The notes beneath the pieces were generated by a model. The model had not been told where the DNA came from and did no database searches. It saw only the letters and a program-made list of their open reading frames with translations. Below are positions 22,404 to 32,744 of a stretch of 64,000 bases of DNA, piece by piece. A program made the position numbers and the translations under genes. The stretch comes from Gibbula magus (Eukaryota > Mollusca > Gastropoda > Trochida > Trochidae): contig OW388305.1 in the NCBI GenBank assembly GCA_936450465.1, positions 42,360,687 to 42,424,686 on the forward strand, in the 5' to 3' direction. Every line of letters begins with the position of its first letter. Position 1 is the first letter of the stretch.

Positions 22404-23984
22404 AGGTTTTCTCAAGAGTAAAATGTTTTCTCGTGTTAGTTAAGTCTGTATTATATTTAATAAATAATATCGTTGACATGAAATGAAACAGAAAAAACAT
22501 TATTTGAGACAATGAAGTACAGCACGCAGAAATTTGTTAAACATTCAAAAGTCAAATAGGAGTCACAGAGTCACCAACTCTACAATTCATAATTCTGTTT
22601 TTGAAAATTCACGTGCAAAGAAACTATAAAGAACTTAATCTATAAAATTATGACGCCAACACATCGGACCTCGGACCTGTAACAGGACCAATACGGAAAT
22701 TGATAGAACATTGCAATACTCAGGTCTTACATTGAGGACCAGTACAGACTCGATTCTACAAAGCTATCTCCCTTACGAACCAATGCTTAAATGAAGCAGC
22801 CCCGGGGCACTTGTGTGATCCATTCAGTATCTACAAACCCTCTAGTTCTTATCGATCTGATATACAAAATCTCTTCCAAAAACCGAGATGGAAGCTCAAC
22901 ATTTTCGGAGATTTTTTTCTTTTAAAATTCTGCCACTATATTTTCGGGAAGGCTTTGCCTATTGACATGAGAATTTGCCGAATCTTTGGAACGTTTCAAA
23001 GCAAATTTGAAGAAAAGTCTCTTCCAAAGATATTACCCAAAGTGACATTATCTTTCATCGTTGACTTGTACAATGCTTTGAGCATATTACCTGTGGATGG
23101 GCGCTACATATATACTCATCTAGCACTGACTTGATGAACACGTGATGGTAATTTGGGTGGGTACAGAAGAGGTTTAGGAACAGGATGAACATGTAGAAAT
23201 TTGCGGATCGTGACGCAAGGAACAAGTTACTGGGAGCGAACTACATTTCCGAGCAGTAAGAAAATGCAGGCAAAATATGTACACGATCTTAATCAGGCCG
23301 ACGGCCGTGAGGAATTGTGATCAATATATGCCGAGCTAAACTGCCAGGCAACGAAAGTACTCCCCTTTGTTGATTTTGTCATATGTATGATTCTCAATAG
23401 CAAATATCTCAAGTTTTTTTTATGTCATAATCTAAAACTAAAAAGTACTGCTGTTCAGTAACAGTCACAAAATACTTCTACATGTTTTTTAATTTAAAAT
23501 TATTATTTTTAAAGTTTTTTCAAAAAATATTTATTGATGATACACAACTGTTCATCGACATTTAAGACATATTCTATGTGAAAATTAATAAATGTGCCTG
23601 ATTCGCACACATTTACAGCTTCTGTGACTGCCTGGTGGAACGTGTACAAAACAAATTCCAAATGTACAGTGGATCGCGGGCATTAAAGAGTTATCTTTGT
23701 TGTTTTATAATTTATTTGATTAGACATTTTACAGCTGTCTTGAAACATCACTGTGAAGATATCACGCATTCATTTAATTAAACAGTTACGAAGTCACACT
23801 TTAGATGGACACAAGCATGGTATACTAGTTGAAGAAATCACAACTGGTTTATATTGTCTTGATAATTTATACATCTACAAACTAATGTAGAAATTGTTTT
23901 AAATTTACTATTGAAAGCAGAATGGCATTTGCAGAGTGTATGTACCCGGATCTTCTAGCAAGTCAGCACATAGGGAGCTACTGT
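22404..23984. other. No gene found
   Basis: A 107-codon frame at 22811-23134 has no family motif, no signal peptide and no convincing splice or promoter context. The rest is AT-rich and without structure that I can name. Confidence 0.5.
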
Positions 23985-24295
23985 GTAAATTGAATAACAT
24001 CTCTCTATTGGAGTGTTGTTTTCAAGCTTGAGGGCACATCAATAACGAAGGTCTCCTCTCCATATGCAATATGATTTTGAATTGTTGGGCAGCAACAACT
24101 AATGACAACAGCCCGTTTACATGACATAAACAAGAGTATTGGAGTAAGCGTATTTTGACTGCGTTTACTTGAGGAGAAAAGTGTAAGTATTACAGATTTT
24201 AAAAGAGTCGTCATTCATATTTAACATGAGAATCAATTCAGACTCTGTGAGCCTTCTTTTTTGCTCATCAGGCCTGAAGAGTCAGACTGGCTTAT
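23985..24295. repeat. Dispersed repeat, copy 2
   Basis: Diverged match to 17905-18195. It ends shortly before the inverted-terminus element at 24330. Confidence 0.6.
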
Positions 24296-24329
24296 TTAAA
24301 CATATTTATTCTAGAGAAAGGATAGACCT

Positions 24330-27318
24330 CTCTTAATATTACGTCATGAATATTCATGAGCTATCCAAAACGAGGCTAAGCCCGCATGGACGAACAGCGT
24401 GATCCCGGAAGTGACTGATCGCAGTTTTCTCTCGTAACATGGCGCCAAAAAGTTCGTTTTATACCACTTTCAAACATTGTCACTAGTTACTGACGGAACT
24501 AAAAGCTAAAACAACATCTCAAATGTTTATTTGACTCAAAATGACGTGTTGTGTAAATTCAGTATTTGAACGGATGACAACGTTTGCCGAAGTAAACTTG
24601 CGCTCATTATTGAAACGTGAAATCAAGAAAGATTTATTTTTACGAATATCCAATTGCTGTTTCATACTTAAATCTAGATTCAAAGTACTAAATACGATTG
24701 TGATATTGATGTAAGCCCTATCGGCTCGTGATGATAAATACATTGTGAGGTTATTTATTTCCCCCATTTCTTCGATGTAGCCATGCAGATACTCGACATG
24801 AACAATCGACATGAATAATCGCATGCCGTGTCTCGCCAACCAGTGATGTTGACAAAAACATGTTTCTGTTACCATGCCGATTTCTATGAAAACTTATAGG
24901 CCTAAATGTGAAAATAATATTATGATTTCGTAAATGTGCTGACAGACTTAGATTAGCTGGCGGAATTGATTCAAGCAGACCTATTATATAGTAGTACTTG
25001 ACTTGTACTTTCATGTTGGCAGATGTGAATATTTTTGAATAAATCAATTATAAGGTAAGTAGTTATATATTTAATATAATTTTAATATAAAGCATCTGCA
25101 TGATTTTTTTTAAAACTGTAAATTCTACAGAAAATCAAGAAAATAAATAACTAAAATTAATTTTGTATACAAAATATTATCTGAGTTTATTATGCATTAA
25201 ATATTAGGGTTTTAATTATATCTCAAGTTAATAACAATGTTACATAGGAAATTGTGCCGAATTTTATATTTTGTTTAACATGGTACATTTGCAATCTATG
25301 ATTTACATGTAAGATTTGTTTTCACAAATAAGATGAAAAATATGACAAAGTCACAATCAAAACCAAATATTTGCAATCTATGATTTACATGTAAGATTTG
25401 TTTTCACAAATACGATGAAAAATATGACAAAGTCACAATCAAAACCAAATATAATCTGGATTGAAATATGTACACAAATGGATTGAAATATGTACACAAA
25501 TGGATTGTAGTTTACTTGTAATATTTTGTGATTGTGCTGATGTCAGTTTATATATATACAAATAATTATTCAGGTCTTGTAAAAATATAATGAATCAAAG
25601 ATTTGAGGCATATTATATAATTGATCTAAATTATTAACAAATTTATTTTGTAAATTTGTGATGTTGAATAGATTTGGCATAAATATTATGGAATGTTTCA
25701 TTAAAAGAAAGTTTGACCATAAATTATAGAATTTCCATGTTCTTAACATTGAAGCTGTAGACATATATAAACAATGTTATGCCTTGGAAACTTACAGAAA
25801 GGTCAAGTAAATTTTAGATAAAGAATTAAGTTTCAACTAAAATATATATTAAAAAATAATAAAATATTTACATGTCAAGTTAAAATTAATCTCTTAATTA
25901 GAAGTTTTAGATAAGATTTAGTTACATAAAGAAGGCTATACTATCTTAATTAATATTTGCTGCAATTATATTATATCTAAAGGAATCTGACCATTTTGAA
26001 AATATGCTACCCTTCAGAGATACAATATAATCTGTTAATCTTTACAAAGTGTAGCTTTATTTTGTCAGGTATCACCGTGATTGAGTCAAACCAAACTCTT
26101 AAAATATGAAAATGTAGTTAATTTTGATAATTCAATTTGAGTAATATATACCTCTATATGGTTCCCCCTACTCAATAGAAAATCATTACTAAAGCAAAAC
26201 AGATCAACTTAAGTCCATGTATCAACATGATCAATCCATGTAAATTTCTGAGTCAGGTCCAAAACATGATTAAGATGTATATGAATTATATCCATAAAAT
26301 TCTAAATTGATATTAGGGTTTCAGGTACAGACATATCTTATATAATTTTGTTATTTGAGTGATGTTTTAATTTAAAAAATCAGGAACCAATTTGCACTTG
26401 TAGAATTGTATTTCCCAATGAAAAGGGCAGTTGAAAGTTTACTTTTTACCCGTTTCCCCCAAAGTATATGCAATAACAATAATACCGAATTTTTAAATAA
26501 TTGTTTAAACTATAACAAAAAGCATATATACTTAAACACGCCAAACACTTAAAATTAAAATGTGTTTACAGTTGAAGAAAGTTCGTTTCTAAATCTATTA
26601 AATATATAATTATACATGCACATTAGACCTGCATTGGACTATGTACAGTACAGGCTCCTGAATAAGTTCAATTCTATTCCCGTTGGTCGGCCTGTATAGC
26701 GCGTGAACTCGTAAATAGAACCATATCAAATTGAGTATTATTAGTATTTTGGTTTTTAGATAGATATACGACATAGATAATAAAACTGTTTCTGTAGGAA
26801 AGTTGCACAAGTGACGCATTGTGAGATTGCAAGCCTCCCGGAAGTTGATCGAATGTTAGAGATTACGTACAAACGGCTGAAAAAAAGCGAAAATATAAAT
26901 CATTAATATGACTAGATGACTAAAGATTGTTACAAAAAATCCATAAAATATATTTTCAACCTAAAATTGTGTTTCTTATCGTATAATATCTCATGAATTT
27001 TGTAAAAAATTGAGATATTTGACAAATACTCATATCTGCGAATCAACGTTCCACGATGCTTTCACTTTTCAGCAAGGTACTTTATGAATGAAAATTTTAA
27101 TCACCGTTGTCAAATTTAACACGGACTCCTTTAGAAAACAGCAACAGACTTTTGTGCAAAAGTAGAAAACTTTTTATGAGTTTGCAGTAAAGCTATTCAT
27201 GAAATACGATATCGGACTCGCACGTCGCATCACGGCATTTTCGTCTGCCATCTTGGAAGCTTGCGGGCTTAGCCTCGTTTTCGATATCTAGGTCACCGCT
27301 ATGCATAAATATTAAGAG
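24330..27318. mobile_element. AT-rich 3 kb element with inverted termini
   Basis: The outer ends are inverted 11-mers (CTCTTAATATT). About 40 bp further in, both ends carry the identical inverted 20-mer AAAACGAGGCTAAGCCCGCA. The interior is very AT-rich with no recognisable transposase frame. It includes an 82-bp tandem duplication (25288-25451) and a 22-bp one (25458-25501). No clear target-site duplication was found. Together this suggests a non-autonomous DNA transposon of unknown family. Confidence 0.6.
25288..25451. repeat. 82-bp tandem duplication
   Basis: Two adjacent 82-bp units start at 25288 and 25370 with TTTGCAATCTATG and differ at one position (AATAAG versus AATACG). They are followed by two 22-bp units at 25458-25501. 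Confidence 0.95.
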
Positions 27319-27861
27319 TCCGCTATTGGGTACACGTTATCCAACTTAATGAAATCCTCTCCTATGGACAATGTTGATATATAATATTGAAACGTAACAC
27401 ACATTATGTACAGAGGCATGTATATAAAAAGATGAGTATATTTACAAAGAATTCGAAATGACATATTAGAATATAAAGACAAAAGAATTATTATATTGGG
27501 TAATAAGCAGTTTATATCATAATTGTCAAATCTTCCAGTGATAGATATGTTATTGTGTAGTTCTTTAATAATCTGCACGTTGTCATTGTCTGTTATTGCA
27601 TAATATACTTATATTTTGAAACATTTGATGTCTGATATTATGATACATAATACAAACTATGAAATAATGATAAGAACCTTTAGAAGATTTACAATTACAT
27701 TCAGTGTGCCCGGGGAGTCCAATTCTAAATAGATCATCATTCAATTTAATATTTGAATATCTTAAATGAGTGTGAATTACGTTGAGTTTTCTTTTACCAA
27801 GTGAGAAATATGCAGGTGATTTACGCAAAATTATATACCATATAAACAAATTTATGGAAGC
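27319..27861. other. Left flank of the array, no gene found
   Basis: AT-rich sequence between the inverted-terminus element and the first array unit. It does not match the part of the unit that should precede 27862 (promoter and exon 1 of the plus gene). The short minus-strand frames have no motif. Confidence 0.55.
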
Positions 27862-27973
27862 ATTTGGTTTTGTAAAAGGTCCACTGACAAATGTCTCCAA
27901 ATACTTTTAGAGTATTGACATCTGATGTAATGCTACTGGAATGTGATTTATATCTCCCATATTTTCTCCAAAG

Positions 27974-28737
27974 TTTCGCCTCCTATTGGTCGTCGCTGTC
28001 GTAAAACTCCTGATTGTCCCTGGAGAGGCAATCTTTAACAGACGCTTCAACATTGACAGGAGAGGCATCGAGATCAGACGAGGTGTGTACATGCAATGAA
28101 TAATGTTGATTTTTACTTTGGTGTCATTAAGATTAAGGAGTATAGCTCAAATTGTCACAAGCATTTTAGATAATTGAATCTGTATGTCACTGTGTTATCA
28201 TATAGGTGTGTGTTGTATTGTTTAACCATCCTGATTAAATAATGTGTTTCTGTCAGCAAACCTTGTCAAGAAGAGCGTGGAGGGCTACCTCAAACAGATC
28301 GGTCTCGGGGATAATGACCAGCAACGGGAGCTCTTCCGTGAGTTTGTGGCCGTTGAGTGTACAGAACAATATTTTCTTTTCATAATTCACACATTTTACA
28401 CAGCGAACAGATGTTGTAAAACATGTAGAAGTATTGCAATTTGAATATGTTTAAACTGTAGATTTGTTCATAAACGTATGATGTATGTACACTCAGATAA
28501 CGAGCAATTAATCAAATGAACACTCAATGAAAGTGTGTGAACGTCTCTCGCTGATTGAAGGACTGTGAATGCACGGTTAAAGATGGAAACAGTAATAGCT
28601 GGCGATGATGGCCAAGACGTGTCCTAATTATTGATAAGCCTTAGAAGAAAGTACCTTTTTATGAACAATGATGACGAATTGGGATGTATAAGATGTTTCT
28701 GGTACTTTTTCAGACTCTGAGCAGTGATGAAAACGAC
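27974..28737 (+). pseudogene. Plus-type peptide gene, copy 1 (5'-truncated)
   Basis: Exon 2 (27974-28082), exon 3 (about 28257-28352) and exon 4 (28724-28737) are present, but the promoter and the ATG-bearing exon 1 are missing because the array begins at 27862. Exon 2 has Thr12 changed to Lys in the signal peptide core. The exon 3 acceptor is altered: CTGCAG|AC has become TCAG|CAAAC, which would keep the frame with one extra residue. The exon 3 donor is changed from GTGAGT to TTGAGT; an earlier CCGTGAGT could serve instead. It is most likely non-functional. Confidence 0.85.
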
Positions 28738-30400
28738 CCGGGAAACTGACCAAGGATGAGCAGACAAAGAAAGCAAACGCCTGTTGTTAAGAGTTTGATG
28801 AATAAATTTGAAATATAGTTATTACAAACTTGTTCTTATATCCCAGTTGTCTGTGTACAATATATGTAGTGTACAATGACATCTGCAGCCTACAGCTGTC
28901 ATGACACAAGTCATATATACGGGCAATGTAGATTGAAACACTGTTCATCTGTGAAATGCCTGTTGCATATCAACGACAAGGTGATTACAATTTCTATTAC
29001 TTGTCTGGAGAACGTTTGTACTTCTGAACTGAAGGGAATGTGGAGAGTTGAAATCCTAACTTTGTCAATCCATCTATTCGTAAATGAGTTAAATATGCAA
29101 AACCTATGTCAAGATATTATAAAAGTTTATTGGCATTGATTTAAAACTGATTTTAATACGAACGCATCACTAGTTACAAGTCATGTTCGCCGCACCAATT
29201 ACATACACAAGTAAATGTTATTTTAAAAACAACCCACGGATAGGTTACTTCCAAATCAAACAGTGCATGTGACTGTGACAGTCGGCACATTCAAGCTCCA
29301 TACGAATGACCTCCGGGTTCTGACACATACCTATCTAATGCCAGTGCCAAATTATAAAACTGATTCACGTTGCATGGGTTTCTTTGTTGTGGCACACATG
29401 GTTTGTATTTCGTTTCTTCCAACCCAAGTAATACGCTCAGTTTTATAAGGGCATATGTATGACATTCGTTTCGTATTCTCACAGGTATTTCACACAACCA
29501 TTCAGTAATATCTGCCACTCGCTTGCCATCGAAGTCTTCACTCCGTTGCTCAACCTTCCATACGGAACCACCTCCCCTCACCACTCATCAACAATCTGCA
29601 CTTCAATCCTCTTCGCACACCTCTCGACCTTGCCAACAACTGTCATCTCCAGTATGGACTGCCCCAAGAGCTCTCTAAACTCTTTAATACTTTTCACACC
29701 TGCTTTACCAATTTGTCAACATCTTAAATAGAGATTGTACCCAAACCACAGTGTGTTGAGAGGAGAGCCATAATATTTGCATGCGTCACTTGACAACATC
29801 CTGCCTATGTTTACGGTGTGCGACTACATCAGATATGGTCACGTTGTTGCAAACATTCAACTGCCATTTTTTAACGATTCATGTTTCTCTTCCACATATT
29901 CATGTTAATATGGTGTCCACCCTTCCAAGGCGTGTTCAATGTATGTGTCTCATGCAACAAATGCCTTAGTGTTGCCAATGTGTATATTAAAGACGTTCAT
30001 CACCTCTCAAAAGGAAGTGTAAAATCGGTTCAACATTTTTCTCAACTCGTAAACATGTTTTAGGGGCATGAATTCACGTTTGACAGTGATTTACTACAAC
30101 AGTTGCATCGTCCTAAATGTTGTCCTGTCCGTACAATTTATGTGTGTCATGTAACAGTGACCAGGTGTGGCGTATTAAGTATGTTAAAGGCATCTACCAT
30201 CTTTCAACATGGAGATGTACAATAGGGTTGGCCAGTACTAGTGTTCCCACCTCGTATACATGTTGATAGGACATGATATCCCATGGTAACTAGATCACCA
30301 CAATCAGAACAAGAATTGTACATTTAGCAACACTTTATTTAGCTAGTGATTTGCATCTCTTCAATGTCATTCGTCCACTGGGTTTCTTGTCTCCAGATTA

Positions 30401-31142
30401 TCAGCTCTCTGCAACAGAAATGCATACACTGCTTTACATTGGGTAAATGAATGCGACAGCGCTTATAAAATTGATCAATTTAGGACCTTGCTCTACATAT
30501 TAATTTACATGTACAGTAACAACGCAACAGTAGTTTATAAATGTAATCATTTCACTGAAAACGCTTGGATGTCCATTGTGGTAGCCAGAAAAGACAAGAA
30601 CCAAACTCACCATCCAAGCTGTTGAGGGCGTCTTCCACTGACTGCAGGTTGTTCATATCAACACCGGCCTGTCTGAGGTAGCTCTCCACGCTCTTCTTGA
30701 CCAGATCTGCAGACGGGACCAGACAATGACAAATAGTTACAATGATGTCAGACGGAGGGGTGATAATGAGATTGGCATGGACTGGAATGGGGATAGTCAA
30801 AATAGTATTTATATAAACGTGTGGTTGTTACATTTCTTGGATCATAGCAACCTGGGAATTTTAATCAAACATGTAACTGCTTCAAGACATTAACATATGC
30901 CAGTATATAACCTACCTCGCCTGATCTCAATGCCTCTCCTGTCAATGTTGAAGCGTCTGTTAAAGATTGCCTCACCAGGGACAATGAGAAGGGTGACGAC
31001 TGCGACGACCAACAGAAGGCGGAACTGAAGTGACACATTCAGTCAGAATTGTTAACATATTCTTAACATTTATGAACAATGTAACTTATTTGAAAAGAGA
31101 TATGCTTTATGAGTAATTGGAGTTTATAATATACATTACCAT
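30401..31142 (-). CDS. Secreted peptide gene, minus type, copy 1
   Basis: Four exons: ATG alone at 31142-31140, directly followed by GTAATG; exon 2, 31024-30916; exon 3, 30706-30611; exon 4 from 30408 with TGA at 30403-30401. All introns are GT..AG and both internal junctions are phase 1. The product is 71 aa: a hydrophobic signal peptide (residues 2-20, likely cleaved after Gly-Glu-Ala), a basic segment with three Arg-Arg pairs (21-37, IFNRRFNIDRRGIEIRR), then an amphipathic acidic region starting DLVKKSVESYLRQAG and ending LDES. There is no cysteine. AATAAA on the minus strand is at 30339-30334. Exon 4 could instead use AGs 2 or 4 bases downstream, giving longer tails (stop at about 30369-30367 for one). 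The family is unknown to me; a secreted or processed peptide is inferred. Confidence 0.8.
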
Positions 31143-31662
31143 GATGCTGGATACTTCGTGATATTCAGAAGAATGACTTGTCTAAGCTGAACCTAGCCTA
31201 TATGTACACTGTAGGTGTGGAAACTCGTTTTACGATTAGATTGCATTTAACAAGTCGGCTACATTGGAAGGTGAAATCCATCTGGTAAACACAGCATGAA
31301 TCCTTCATTACCATAATCTCTCTCACATTATCAATGTCTAAATGTGGTACACATTGATTCATGTGACTGTAGAGTAGTTAGTGAAACATGAGCCAATGTC
31401 CATGCAACACCTATTCTCTGTTGTCTCAACAGAGAAGCGCCTTATCACGGCATTACATCTTTTGATGGTCAATAAACTGATGTTTAATAACACTTGAGCG
31501 CAGCTGCGTGTTGCACGTCTGTAGGGAGTTGTTGTCTACTTGGCCTACTCAATCGGGATTATTAGCAACATGTGGTTGCCACACTCGATTGCTTATATAT
31601 ACCACGAACACAGTCACATTGGCATCCTTCTGGCACTCGTCAACAAGCGATACACAGTCAAC
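31143..31662. promoter_or_regulatory. Shared divergent promoter (first of nine)
   Basis: The 520 bp between the two start codons must drive both genes. A TATATATA box lies about 65 bp before the plus ATG (near 31595), and a CATATAGG box about 60 bp before the minus ATG (near 31200). Between them are a perfect inverted repeat with 10-bp arms TTCTCTGTTG/CAACAGAGAA (31414-31436), an AATGTGGTACACATT palindrome (near 31340), a CCAAT motif and a GCAGCTGC E-box-like site. The same interval recurs at 35062-35581, 38938-39457, 42811-43330, 46677-47196, 50539-51058, 54409-54928, 58279-58798 and 62148-62667, always exactly 520 bp. Confidence 0.75.
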
Positions 31663-32644
31663 ATGGTAGGTCCCTCGTGTAGCTTTGCTAAACTGACCTT
31701 TCTGCGATGTGCAATTCTCAACATTAATGGCATTATTTTGTCATTCTTGAATTATTATATGATAAGGATAACGTTTTATTTGGTTTTGTAAAAGGTCCAC
31801 TGACAAATGTCTCCAAATACTTTTAGAGTATTGACATCTGATGTTATGCTACTGGAATGTGATTTATATCTCCCGTATTTTCTCCAAAGTTTCGTCTCCT
31901 ATTGGTCGTCGCTGTCGTAACCCTCCTGATTGTCCCTGGAGAGGCAATCTTTAACAGACGCTTCAACATTGACAGGAGAGGCATCGAGATCAGACGAGGT
32001 GTGTACATGCAATGAATAATGTTGATTTTTACTTTGGTGTTATTAAGATTAAGGAGTATAGCTCAAATTGTCACAAGCATTTTAGATAATTGAATCTGTA
32101 TGTTTCTGTGTCATCATATAGTTGTGTGTTGTATTGTTTAACCACCCTGATTAAATGATGTGTTTCTGTCTGCAGACCTTGTCAAGAAGAGCGTGGAGGG
32201 CTACCTCAAACAGATCGGTCTCGGGGATAATGACCAGCAACGGAAGCTCTTCAGTGAGTTTGTGGCCGGTGAGTGTACAGAACAATATGTTCTTTTCATA
32301 ATTCACACATTTTACACAGCGAACAGATGTTGTAAAACATGTAGAAGCATTGCAATTTGAATATGTTTAAACTGTAGATTTGTTCATAAATGTATGATGT
32401 ATGTACACTCAGATAACGAACAATTAATCAAATGAACACTCAATGAAAGTGTGTGAACGTCTCTCGCTGATTGAAGGACTGTGAATGCACGTTTAAAGAT
32501 GGAAACAGTAATAGCTGGCGATGATGGCCAAGACGTGTCCTTATTATTGATAAGCCTTAGAAGAAAGAACCTTTTTTATGAACACTGATGACGAATTGGG
32601 AGGTATAGGATGTTGCTGGTATTTTTTCAGACTCTGAGCAGTGA
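31663..32644 (+). CDS. Secreted peptide gene, plus type, copy 2
   Basis: This is the first complete plus gene. The ATG (31663-31665) is followed at once by GTAGGT. Exon 2 is 31890-31998, exon 3 is 32176-32268 and exon 4 starts at 32631 with TGA at 32642-32644. The 72-aa product has the same first 37 residues as the minus type, then DLVKKSVEGYLKQIG, a polar acidic helix and the end VADSEQ. It carries Lys at residue 61 where all other copies have Glu. AATAAA lies at 32718-32723. The N-terminal basic part (net about +4) and the acidic C-terminal part (net about -4) make a bipolar, cysteine-free peptide. Function is unknown; secretion is inferred from the signal peptide. Confidence 0.8.
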
Positions 32645-32744
32645 AGAAAACGACCCAGGAAACTGACCAAGGATGAGCAGGCAAAGAAAGCAAACATCTG
32701 TTGTTAAGAGTTTGATGAATAAATTTGAAATATAGTTATTACAA

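Noticed and set aside
22811..23134. 107-codon plus frame
   Set aside because: No recognisable domain, promoter or splice context.
24519..25047. Overlapping minus frames of about 100 codons in the AT-rich element
   Set aside because: Low complexity and no transposase motif.
28876..29139. 87-codon frame in the spacer (begins MTSAAYSC) present in all units
   Set aside because: It persists because the copies are nearly identical. It has no signal peptide or known motif, and changes in it are not biased to silent positions as far as I can see.
29291..29584. Minus-strand 97-codon frame (begins MVRGGGS) in the spacer
   Set aside because: It is shortened by the 54-bp deletion in later units and overlaps a better candidate frame; no family resemblance.
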